DNA of 64,000 nucleotides from Harmonia axyridis (Eukaryota > Arthropoda > Insecta > Coleoptera > Coccinellidae), in contig NC_059502.1 in the NCBI RefSeq assembly GCF_914767665.1, positions 56,836,031-56,900,030 on the forward strand, read 5' to 3'. A program made the position numbers and the translations under genes. The notes under the pieces were generated by a model, which worked only from the letters and a program-made list of their open reading frames with translations, did no database searches and was not told the origin of the DNA. Shown piece by piece: positions 1-10,688 of this stretch (position 1 is the stretch's first letter; each line of letters starts with the position of its first letter).

Positions 1-608
1 AAAAGTTGCATGGTTTTCGAGTTATTACCAAATTACGTTTTTTAGTGAATTTTCACCTTTTTTAACATTGTCAGGGTCAGAATTCTGCTGGAAAGCTCTC
101 GAAGCTTATTTTTGTTGTTGTAATGGAATCTTAAATAGTTATTTAAGATGACATGAGTATGATTCTGTCAAAAAGTTATGTGGATTTCCGTAAATTAATG
201 GATAAATCTTGATTTCAATTGCTAGCAAAACGAGAACTTCGACTTTGGACACCTGCTGTGAAAAAAAAATCCTTGAAACAAAACGAGCAAGTAACATCAA
301 AAAATTGGGCATTTTAGACAGATTTAGAAATGGTACAATACACGAATCTTATGCCCATAAAACTAGGTATTTTCATCATTTTACCGATGCCCTACTTAAC
401 TAAGTTGAAACTAGGAACCCCGCTATCAGGTAATTTTGCCGCTTGCTATGACATTACATTTGATACCGGGCTTTGTTATTATTTGTTAAAGTCACAATAG
501 GGAAAAAGATGGATTAGGGGAAGCGAAAAAGGAATATTATTGAAAAAAAGGTAAATTAATTAAAAACAGACTTAACTTTCGATTATTTATTTAATTCTTA
601 AATCTAAC
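1..608. other. no recognisable feature
   Basis: AT-rich sequence with only short chance open frames. I see no conserved protein, RNA gene or clear repeat end. If XPR1 extends off the left edge as expected, this is part of its first intron. Confidence 0.4.
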
Positions 609-968
609 TTACAGTAAATGTTCAAACTGTTTCCCTCGGACTCTAATGCATAAATGACACCGTTTTATAAAATTACGATTCAATTTTCTTAAACTAATTT
701 CCGATATCGTCCGGGCTGCGTCGAATACGCGTTCACGCAATTCTTCCTCGCTTCTTATTGGTTTTGCATACACTTTGTCCTTTAAACATCCCCAATAAAA
801 AAAAAAAATTGGATTCAAATCCGGGGATCGCGGTGGCCACAGTATGGGGATTTGGTAATAACTCGAAAACCATGCAACTTTTACTGGGGTCATGTTAACC
901 TGGTTAGGTCCCTCTTTAGCTGACCTACCTCCGGTGTCACTGTGACGTGCCACTTATGGGACACCCTG
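609..968 (-). pseudogene. Tc1/mariner-superfamily transposase C-terminal remnant
   Basis: The minus-strand frame shows the hallmark DDE-domain block WPPRSPDLNPI, followed by an FFYWGCLKDKVY segment and a C-terminal region ending near FEHLL. These are typical of IS630/Tc1/mariner transposases, where the block surrounds the second catalytic Asp. Only about 95 residues of the roughly 340 usual for the family can be read. The upstream part is lost and an A-run at 796-808 has disturbed the frame. The sequence just beyond it ends in GGGACACCCTGTA at 956-968, resembling the termini of other elements in this window. It is a dead fragment, presumably inside XPR1 intron 1. Confidence 0.65.
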
Positions 969-1369
969 TAGATATAATCCATAATCGGCTGAGGTATTTT
1001 TTTAATTGAAAACTTTTTTAGGCGCGTTGAGCACTTCTTGGGTGAAGAAAAATCATGGAACCGAAAGCACTCCATGCGTGTCAATTTGTTTATAAATTCA
1101 TCTTATACACTGTGTCCGTATCCGTTAAGTATGGAACAAATACCATTTTTAGCTAAACAGACCATTTTAAGAAATAATCCTGAAACATGTCGATTTTCTA
1201 TTTTAATTTACCGTATTTTAAAATAATAATCTAATATACAGGGTGAATTACTTTCGAGTAATGACGTCACCGTCATTTTTTTTAATGGAACACCCCCATT
1301 TTGTTTCAATTTTCTGATTAGTCTGGCTGAGCAGATTCCAAAAATGTATCACATGTTGATTCCAATTGG

Positions 1370-1759
1370 TACAGGGTGGACAAAAATACAATAGTTTTGT
1401 GCTCATAAAGTAACGCGTAACATTCTTCATTAGTTAAATTAACAATATTATCAAAAATACGGCAATTGATTTGAATATAAGACCCTGTAGTTTGTTACAT
1501 TTTTAGATTAATAAAAATGTATAAAAATAAGAAATAATTTCTTTCATATTCTGTCTGCTAGATCACAAGTACCAAACTTGTTTGGAAACAGCTCATTTTT
1601 ATTAATCTAAAAATGTAACAAACTACAGGGTGTTACATTCAAACCAATTAGCGCTAGACAATAAGTATTTTTGATTATATTGTTAATTTAACTAATAAAG
1701 AATGTTATGCGTTATTTTATGAGCACACAAGAAATTATTGTATTTTTGTCGACCCTGTA
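1370..1759. mobile_element. foldback (MITE-like) element, about 390 bp
   Basis: The element starts TACAGGGTGGACAAAAATAC and ends with the near-complement GTATTTTTGTCGACCCTGTA. The two arms, about 1370-1515 and 1592-1759, are inverted copies of each other of roughly 150 bp, including a shared block around AACAAACTACAGGG. The spacer is about 75 bp and there is no coding capacity. It is probably a non-autonomous DNA transposon. Confidence 0.75.
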
Positions 1760-2397
1760 CCACAATTAGTGATCTTTTGAAATTCAGAGTAGACGCTGGT
1801 GATGAATATAAATACAGAAATAGAAAGAAACGGAATACTGATGTCGCCTACGATAATCATGGACGCCTTATCGTTTTTCAATAATTTTCATTTTGCCCCC
1901 CCTGAGAAAAATTTCTGCGGGCGCCCATGGCTTTAGTCATCTGTATCTCGCGTTGTAAATTCCGATCGGATTCCACTAGATAGCGTTAGAAAGATGAGAT
2001 TTCGTACTACAAAAACCTTTCTGACAGTTTTGTGATTAATTGACTCAGTTGATTTTAAGCCCGCGTCAAAGATGGACACTAGCAAAGAGAAAATACGATA
2101 TATTTTAGTTTTCGGATAATAAAAAACATATTCTTTGGATAGGGATAATACCAATAAAGCTGAACTTTCATCTCACTATTTTTTTGATGGCCTACAGAAG
2201 TTATCACTTCGAGATAATTATGGTTTTTCTTCAATTCAACATTTCTTGATTCGTTTTTTTTTTCAACAAAATCTTTATCTTAACAAAACAAGAATGTCTT
2301 ATAAATTTTGAGGTATGTGCTGCAAAGAAATTATGCGAGTGCAAAAAAAATATATACCTACCAGGTGCGGTAGAACAGTTAATATAAAATAGGGTCA
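1760..2397. other. no recognisable feature
   Basis: AT-rich spacer with no conserved coding or repeat structure that I can identify. Confidence 0.35.
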
Positions 2398-2607
2398 ATA
2401 GGGATTCAAGTCAAGTAGTAATTTTTCAATGTCAATGGATGAAAATTGGTAACTAGAATTTTGGAAATTCATGTTTATTTTTGATATGATGTTTTGAATA
2501 GTATTTTTTTTATATTTTTTTTATTATAATGTAGAATAGCTTGTCCGTATAAATAAATAAATGTCAAGTCAATTAGCTTGAATATCAAGTCAAGCCGTGA
2601 ATCCCTG
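2398..2607. mobile_element. short inverted-repeat element, GGGATTCA termini
   Basis: The left end GGGATTCAAGTCAAGTAG is matched in inverse orientation by TCAAGCCGTGAATCCC on the right, with internal runs of the TCAAGT/ACTTGA type. A larger related copy lies at about 23013-23503, which makes this a dispersed MITE-like family. No open frame. Confidence 0.55.
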
Positions 2608-2726
2608 AAGTAAAACTTCAAATAGTTCCCTTTTGGTTATATCGATAAAAATGATGGAGATCATGTTGTTTCTCTCAAAAAAAACTCTCATTCACCTAGT
2701 TAGTTTTCCAAAGACATTACTGGTAG

Positions 2727-4351
2727 CCAAAGCCGTATCTAGGTACTATTGCGCCTGTGGCAATATCTTAGACAGCGCCCCTCATTTTCGAAGATTTTTT
2801 TTCGTCGATTATATTTTCTTATAGTACTTTTTTGTTCATAACTTAAGTCATATATTTTGTGATTATTTTATGCTTAGTACGCAAACTCTAGGGAAAGTTA
2901 GCAATATTTTCAATGTTTCCAGCAAGGGCGTAGAAATGGGTGGTAATTATCCCTCACCCCCCCAATATTTCCAAAATATAAAATTTCAGAATTCTCGCAA
3001 AGACGAAAAACGAAAATTTTTCTATAAAAAGAAACAATAATCATTTTACTTTCCTCTTAAATTGACACGGAGTACAATATCGGACCCTTTTCCGGTTTAT
3101 GAGTTTATTATCGCTTTCAAGATGAGCATTTTTTTTTTTTCAAGATGAGTACTTTTACGACACTACGAGCACATCTATGTCCGAGGTTTTTATTTTCCTT
3201 TATCTATCCGCTTTGTCGGTGTCGCCGCTTATTTGCCATCTGTAATTTTTGCATTCGTAATCGGTATGCACTTACTCGTTGTTTTCGGTTTTTTGTTTCA
3301 TTCTCATCACAAAATTTCAATACTGTAGTTATCAAAGTACTGAACTGAGTAATCCGCATCGGAAAATTGTCTGGGCCGTGTTATACAATTTACTGTGATT
3401 CATTCGAATTGCAATTTCATTGTGCAGATATCAGTTTTGAATTGATTATATCTAAACGGTGTTCCTAATGTGTACAAATGAAAATGGCTGAGTTCTCAGA
3501 TCGTTTTGAGAAAAAAGTCCTATAACATGAATCTGCAAACGCTTTGGTTTTGAGATACCGGTGTTGAAGTTTTTTTCTCATAGCACCTTCCCTTCACAAG
3601 ATATTTAACTTGAATTGGCATAGATCTTCCGATTTGAAGTTTGTGATATGCTTATTTTGTATGCAAATCTACAAGGTTATATTTTTTCCGAAAGGGTACC
3701 TGCTTCTTTCTACCAGAACTATTTTCTGGTGAAGTACTGGTTTTATAGAAAAATGTGAAAAGAAACTCTGGTCTAGTACAACACTTTTTGGTTTGTTGTA
3801 GTTTTGTCGTACAGCTCTCTGGTAATCCTTAGGAAAATCCAGATTATTAAAAAAATCCAGTTAGTAAGCTGTGATGAATAAATTAATTATAACTTATGGT
3901 ACTTATCAACAAATTCTGTAGCGAAGATTAATAAAGATCTGATAAACTTATAATAATAATAAGGTTTATTAATCCCAATATGTACATTATGACTCACAAT
4001 AATGATAAATATAAGCATCACTCAAAAGTATGAATATACAAGAAACACCCTGTATCTCGAAAACAAAGCGTTTGCGGGCTCATGTTTATGGAACTTTTTT
4101 TTTTAAATATCCAAGGAATATTATCTTTCGTAACTCCGTTTTAGGAAAACCCAGTATGAGGTGAGAACAATCGAATTGGTAATAATCATGTAATTGCTCG
4201 TTGCGAGGCGTATACATGAAAACCGAGTTGTGTTCTTTCGAATTATTATGTCTGCTGCTCCAATATTTTTTCTCTTGATATTTTTGGGCGCCCCTGCAGA
4301 CCTTGCGCCCGTGGCAAGTGCCACCTTTGCCACGCCCTAGATACGGCACTG
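2727..4351. mobile_element. hAT-like element (1.6 kb), non-coding
   Basis: The left end reads CCAAAGCCGTATCTAGG. The right end, reverse-complemented, reads CAGTGCCGTATCTAGGG, the CAGTG start typical of hAT transposons. The direct repeat CTGGTAG flanks both sides (2720-2726 and 4352-4358) and fits a target duplication. The subterminal parts are also related in inverse orientation (GCGCC...GCGCCC blocks). No transposase is readable. A second foldback-type repeat (about 3464-4100), related to the one in the MVD intron, lies inside. Confidence 0.5.
3464..4100. repeat. decayed foldback copy related to 12817-13555
   Basis: Both arms resemble the element in the MVD intron. The left arm (3464-3640) has the AAAAAGTCCTATAACATG and TTCACAAGATATT blocks. 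The right piece (4045-4100) has ACACCCTGTATCTCGAAAAC followed by a CATGTTTATGG block. It sits inside the hAT-like element at 2727-4351 and has lost much of its right arm. Confidence 0.5.
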
Positions 4352-4555
4352 CTGGTAGCTCGTTTTTTCTGCCTTAACTTAAACCAAGAAAATTCAAACC
4401 TGTTTACATCCTTGTTTGCAAAGTAAAGGTTTTCCAATTGGAAAGGTTTCATTTCGATATTGAAAATAAAGTAGGTATAGATATTACCAGACAAATCAAT
4501 GGATGTTTATTCCATTGTGAAGAGGAAGGTACGACATGAAAAATAGAATACGATA

Positions 4556-5293
4556 TCACCAAATGGCCGCCACGTTTGCGGTTTGGGCAACATATTATTC
4601 TCATGAAATTTTCCATGACCAATTCTCACATTTGCGGCTGTCTGTCATCGATAACGAATTCCACCTTTAAGCTCTTGAATCCATTGTGGAACATTGGCAT
4701 ACCTTACACCTTATCTTTCACGTGGCTCCAAAAGAAAAATTTTAAAGATCTCGATGCCCAATTGTGATCACCTCTTCGAGGTGATGGCCAGGAAACGTTT
4801 CCTTTAATATTGCGAATGTTTTGTTACTTGTGTGGCATGTAGCGCCATCTTGTAAAAAAAACCTCGTCCATTTTAATAACTTCTAATTCCGGCCATAAAA
4901 AAAACTTGGATTTTCGTCGACACTACTAGCTACAGCAACAATATTCTTAATTGTTCTTGAGCGACGTACATCGTTTCGAATCTTCACATCACTAATTTGT
5001 CCCATCAGATAAAATTTTTCACCATAGTTTCATTATTGCCCGTGAAAAAATGCTTCACGACGACCCAAAAGTATTTTAGTTTTGCGAACTGTGACTGCAG
5101 CATTTTCACCATTTTTGTCAGAAATTTTAACAATTTCAATGCCTTGTAGAAACGTTTATTTCTCCATGTTTAAAAATTGCGTAGTTTTCACCTGTCAAAT
5201 GTCAAAAGAAGACAACTTCAAGAGTGCCAGCTGTGCAAATATCCGGGTATTCAAAATGAAACCTCTTATTATAATAAGAGGTTTCATTTTGAA
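4556..5293 (-). pseudogene. decayed mariner-like transposase copy
   Basis: On the minus strand, frame-broken segments resemble the family also seen at 39440-39985 and 42780-43140. One is an N-terminal-like region with a sequence like NIVAVASSVDENPS (about 4870-4960); another is a middle region near 4560-4760. The right end (5250-5272) is the family terminus, reading AATAAGAGGTTTCATTTTGA on the minus strand. Stops and frameshifts throughout show it is long dead. Confidence 0.5.
5250..5293. repeat. 44-bp perfect palindrome
   Basis: The 22-base left half starting TTCAAAATGAAACC is exactly repeated in inverse orientation, meeting at TTATTA|TAATAA. Each half matches the terminus of the mariner-like family (compare 24953 and 32056), so this looks like two element ends abutting head-to-head. 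Confidence 0.8.
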
Positions 5294-5344
5294 CACCCTT
5301 CAGTAGATTTTACCGCAAATTCCCGTCATTTATCGCTTCGGAGT

Positions 5345-5795
5345 GAATTAGTGTGACGTCACACACCGGCATTTTTGGTTCTCCTGTCGGCTGTCAGTGT
5401 TCGGAATCCAAACAAGTAAATTGTCATTCAAATTAGTACGGTGTCGTTGAAGGAATTGGCTTATTTTTATAAATAAGAGTATTTGAGGAACGATTTCAGT
5501 ATTAATTGATAGACAGAAAGAACGAGGTTAATACCAGTAAGTTTGAATCCTGTACCATTCCCCAGATTTTGTATAAAGCCGTGTTTATTAGTTGAACTTC
5601 AAGTTCGAATTTACTGGCATTAATCTCGTTCTTTCTGTCAATCAATTAATTGTAAAATCGTTCCTTGAATAAACTTATTTATCAAAATAAGCCAATTTCT
5701 TCAACGACAACGTACTAATTTGAATGACAATTTGTTTGTTCGGAATCCGAAACTGACAGGAGAACCAAAAATGGCGGTGTGTGACATCATCACTA
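5345..5795. mobile_element. foldback element, about 450 bp
   Basis: The arms 5345-5547 and 5608-5795 are inverted copies of about 190 bp. The outer blocks TTTTTGGTTCTCCTGTC / GACAGGAGAACCAAAAA and the inner blocks AGAAAGAACGAGGTTAAT / ATTAATCTCGTTCTTTCT are near-exact complements. The spacer is about 60 bp and nothing is coded. Confidence 0.75.
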
Positions 5796-8700
5796 ATAGA
5801 GCGTATTCCCTGCTGAATATCAATAAACACCTTGGTTTCGACCATATAGTAATAAACATAGAGGAATTTGCATAATGAACAAAAATGTCTTTACCGAGTT
5901 CAATTTTATAGCCCTTTTTCCATGCAATTCTTCAACTGAAAGAAAAGGTTGTGGGTACCTAAATATACAGAGTGTTTCCAAATAACACGTGAACCTTGGA
6001 GTAAGTGTAAGTATGATCCATTTACTATCATTTGAGCCATATTTACTGATAATCAACAGTTTACGAGATCATTGAGTTCTAGTGATTTTCAAAAAATTTC
6101 TCACCTTATTTCATTTTTCGTCGATTTTCTTTACGTTGACCAAATTTGATTATAATATAAAATTTCAGGCGAAAAGTAACAATTGAAGAAATAACGTCTT
6201 GTATGAGGAAAGGTGGAGATCATTTCAAACATTATTTATTAATTAATTTTCTACTAAATTTTGAGTTTAATTGCATTAAAAAATTTTCCATTTATTATAC
6301 TTTCCTTTCTTTGCATCTTTCCCCTTTCAAATCAAAATCTGCTGATACAAAACTAGATCCTGCATTCTAACGAAAACTTTTTTAGGAAATAAAGGAATTT
6401 GGCAATTTGTAAAACCTTTCAAATGATTTTGTCATATATAAATTGTGAAATTCAAAAGTTGCACGCAAATTTATATTAGAAGTTTACTATTCTTTTCTTC
6501 ATATTCCAACTTTGAAATCATACTCATTCTTATTCAACATCTAATACAACACCGTTTTGCTGTTTTTATACATATCAAACCATTTTCGGATGAAAATAAT
6601 CCAAAATTCAAATCAAACTTCCATCGATACCATTAAAAATGCTATGAAAGGGGTTCACGAAAAAAAAGGTTGGTAACCACTGATATAGATGGTTGCATTC
6701 AGCTTTTTCAGATAAATGGTGCATTCGCAAGTAGAATAATAGCGATTTCCATATTTCATCTTTATCTAGTCTAATTTCGATTAAATTTGGTATGGATATT
6801 CGGGTTGGGATAGTGAAATACCATAATTTTTTCAATATGGCTTGCGTTACTCATGGGTATACTAGAAATTTTCGGTTGATATTGTGTTAGAAGACAGAAA
6901 ATAACGTACCCGAGAACGTACCATTGAGTGCTGCGCTTTTATAGTAGCGAAAGAGATATACGAGTAGAGAAGCATTGTCATTTTAATTGGCCGTTTTTTT
7001 AATTTTATGAAACGTTTTGTTTCCATGATTTGGAAATTCTATGAGATAGAAAGAAATAATAAACCATAATATCAATTTTTCATTGTTTTTATTTAATTTT
7101 CCGATTCAATATACCTACATATGGAAACTTAAACTATGAAATTAAATTAAAATTATTTTCTTCGATTCCATATTAGAAAACAATGTGTCGAACTAATAAT
7201 TGTAGGTAATTAACACCTGAATCTGTATTAGTATTCTAAACAATTTTTGAATCAAGATGCGAAAATTTATCGCAGTTCGAGAGAAGAACCTTGTATTTTA
7301 CGACATATTATTTCCGCATGGTGAATACAAATGGAACGAATGCGATGATGAGAAGAATCAACACAATATGTCATTATAAACAGAGTAAATAAGATAACGA
7401 TTATTAGTAAGGTGAGAGAGCAATGCTTTATAATCAAATTTCAAGACTGATTTCTGATTATCTTGAATAATTCCCATTAACGATTAGATTTTTCAAAAAT
7501 CTGATGGCTTCTTATCGATAAAATCGATATATTCCAGTGGATAATCTCAGACACTTCCGAAATTTGAAAAATTCCATTATGATAATCAAAATTACATACC
7601 TACATTTCGAACAAAGGTTAATATGCCCTAATAGAATAAGTCAAATTGAAAAAATAAATAGGTAATAATTACTTACGCTTTATTAGATTTTCTGTAATGA
7701 GGTTATTGAGAATAATAAGAGTTATTATTTGAATTTTCAGAAAATCAATTTTTTCCTTGAGCAAATACAGAGTTTATGATTGAATTAAAAAACACTGCAT
7801 ATTCTTCATTCATCCAAAAGAATTTTCAAAAATTCATAACAAACGAAACTGTAGTCATAATCTAATATTCCTTTTCAATTTATGTCAATAAGTCTCTCAA
7901 AAAAAATTTTTTTCAATTTTGTACATCAATTTTTAATATTCCCAAGGATTAATGCATTGTGTGCTTAATTTTTTATGAACAATGATTTAATGTCCCACGA
8001 CAGATTTTCGATTATTTCCCACAACTATCTTTCTTATCAAATTTCAAGATTTTGATTTTTGAGCATTTCAAAACGTTAATTCTGAAAATTGCAGTAATAC
8101 TTAAAATTTTTCACAAAACGCCAAAATGCACCACTCTTCCATAGGATGAATCTTTGCATTTTATATTTCGGAGGGATATATTTTATTTAATTTAATAACA
8201 GATTCTTTCAGCTCTCATCCCTTATTTAACTCATCTAATTTTCTCCTTTTGTCATGCAGAGGGGTAACTAACGGGGGTACTGGATGTCCCTCCACAGGAA
8301 ATATAATTCAACACTAAATCTTTAACTGAAAATATTCAAAATAATTTATTTGGCAAATAACCATAGATTTCTGAATGAGATTTTCTAAAATGAAACATCC
8401 TTATTATCTCAAGTAAATTTTTATGAATCACCACAATTTATTTTATTTACTTAACAGTTCTCTGGATACACCAGTGCTGTCATGTTAGATCTTACTAACT
8501 AACAAGATAACTAAAATCTTCTGTTCAATAAACAGTTAATGATAATTTGCCCAGTTCTGCCTATAGTGATAAGCTGTTTTCTATCTTTCCTGGATAATTT
8601 TTTCTGTCAATCCTCTTTGTTACATTATCTTAATCAGAGCTATCAGAAAATATACCTATCTTAGCAAGAATTCATAAAAATAACTCCAGAAATGTAATTG

Positions 8701-9544
8701 ACTTGTTTTGTCGAAAAGTTACTAGATACTCAAAGTTACTTCAAATACTCTTCTAGAGAGTAATTTATCTGAATACTTTTCAAAATTTCTCTGATGTCAG
8801 TATAATAGTAATAAAAACTTTTCTCAAAGCCAACAATACGACACAATTTGTTTTCTTTATGTATTTTGATATTAAAATTAATAAATATGGTATAATGTTT
8901 TACATAAGAGCAAAATGTCATGAATATGATAAGTTTACCCATCAATCCTTGAACAATCAAACGCATAGTATATAAGTACACTCGACTAACACATATATTT
9001 AATCAGATCTTTTTTATCTGACTAAGAGCGAATTTTTTGATACTTCTTGATAAGTTGTTATTGTCATTATTACCAAACAAATTATACAATGACTTCATAC
9101 AAGATGATTCAACAGTTCAATTAAATATATGCAAAACATGAAAATCCATTGAAATACAACATTCATTACCAAAATAAAATATTTTAATGCCAGTCCAAAT
9201 TTCATTGAAATGCAACTAAACACAGGATGTACAATTTGATACTTGAACTCAACATTTTCCAAAATTTGAAACTGAGAAGCTGTAAGGGAGTATTAACATT
9301 CCTAAGAAAATGCATTTACATTCTGGTAACAGCATTTAGCATTCTTTAAAAAAATAAAAATTAGGAACAAATCTTTTTCTTGAAGGTATATTATAGGACA
9401 TAGAACTAAGCAAAGGTACAATAATGTAACATGAGGAACTAACTCTAACAAGTAACATGACTTAAGGATAAGACAACCCATTCGATACATTACCAGACTC
9501 AATATTTTTATGACAAAGGTATGATATTATTCAGCCTTACTCAC
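5796..9544. other. AT-rich intron (presumed XPR1 intron 1)
   Basis: Very AT-rich sequence downstream of the XPR1 first exon on the minus strand. I looked for the next SPX exon and found none, so exon 2 is probably left of the window. No repeat boundary or RNA gene is evident. Frames of 60-80 codons at 5820, 6608, 8736 and 9302 have no recognisable content. Confidence 0.45.
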
Positions 9545-9613
9545 TTCGTAATTTATATATTGCTTCCTCCATTCTGGGGTTATGTGGGCACTGAGATGTT
9601 CGGCAAACTTCAT
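9545..9613 (-). CDS. XPR1: XPR1 phosphate exporter, first coding exon (partial gene)
   Basis: This 69-base exon encodes 23 residues beginning MKFAEHLSAH and continuing through PEWRKQY, then stops at a clean donor GTGAGT (9544 downwards) after Tyr-Glu in phase 0. The sequence is almost identical to the extreme N-terminus of animal XPR1. There it starts the SPX domain, which binds inositol pyrophosphates to control phosphate export at the plasma membrane. In vertebrates the first intron also falls after this Tyr-Glu, as far as I recall. The remaining SPX helices, membrane helices and EXS domain are not in the window and must lie beyond the left edge after an intron of at least 9.5 kb. The gene is head-to-head with MVD, with start codons 1.1 kb apart. 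It is easily missed because the exon is too short for ORF-based finding. Confidence 0.9.
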
Positions 9614-10688
9614 CTTTTCTTCAAAATATAGTTTGAAAACAATGCAATGGTCAAAACACAACTATTATACACAAGTATCACTATCAGCTTATAGCCATCA
9701 TTGAAATTTTGCAAACGGCTATTTATTGGAGATTAGTTTCCTTTGAAGCAAAACCGAGTTTATTATTATTTGTTTATAGTTATCTCAATAGATATTGACT
9801 TCAAATACCTAAATTACTCCAATATTTGTTCATTGTTCTTGCTTCTTAAAAAATAATAAGAAAGAAACTTGATATCATTTGAAACTTTAAAAAAACAGTT
9901 AAATAAATAAAAATCTATAAAATAAATCACGTGTTCCACATGAAAATGAAATCAACTGAAATTATCCTGTGTAGCAGATTTTCCATGTATCTTATCCTCT
10001 TAGATCATATGTTCGATCGTTTATATCTACGCAATTAATAAACTATTAATACACCTGGTAGCCTAGCCAAACGAGAGATACAACGAAGAAAATATGAGTG
10101 GTAGGTCAAAAAGTCACCGTTAAACGTCATCAGTTTATAACCTCATTTATAAATAAATACTGGATCCTGCTATTTTGTTGTGTTTGTTTTCTTACATTTT
10201 GAAGTATATATTCTGTATTCTAGCAGTGAGTATCGTTATAATTTTATATTAAAGACTGTGGCTAAACTGAAAAATTACATTATAATGCAATTTTCCTTAT
10301 TTTATTGGTCAATTAAAACAAAAAAGCTACTTAGTTCGCCTCATAAACCCAACATGATGGAATAAAAGAAGTGATTACTTTTATGAATGAAATAAATTAT
10401 GTACCACTTTATCTGATTTTGTATTGTGTGTATCTTTTAATATATTTACGGTATACATTATCGTTGATGTATTTTTCGATACTAGCTTGTTTAAAAAAAT
10501 TTGAGGAGAATATCCTCCCTTTAAGTTTTCATGAATTAATTCATTGAATTCCGATTTTGTCTTTCAATAAAACTATAACCCTTGATTCAGGTACCTACTT
10601 TTTCACATCCTTCTTGTTTTAGTTTCAGCTAATATTCGGATCATTTAATTAAGTATATCTATTAAAGTAGATATTTACTATAAAGAAT
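9614..10688. promoter_or_regulatory. divergent XPR1/MVD intergenic region
   Basis: The 1.07 kb between two divergently transcribed start codons must contain both promoters and 5' UTRs, unless further non-coding exons lie elsewhere. It is AT-rich. I cannot identify a convincing TATA box, initiator or upstream splice pair, so the transcription starts are unassigned. Confidence 0.5.

Noticed and set aside
4086..4494. Frames of 70-87 codons with KVALATGARSAGAPK-type content
   Set aside because: They read the GC-rich terminus of the hAT-like element; the overlapping frames cannot all be real and none matches a protein family.
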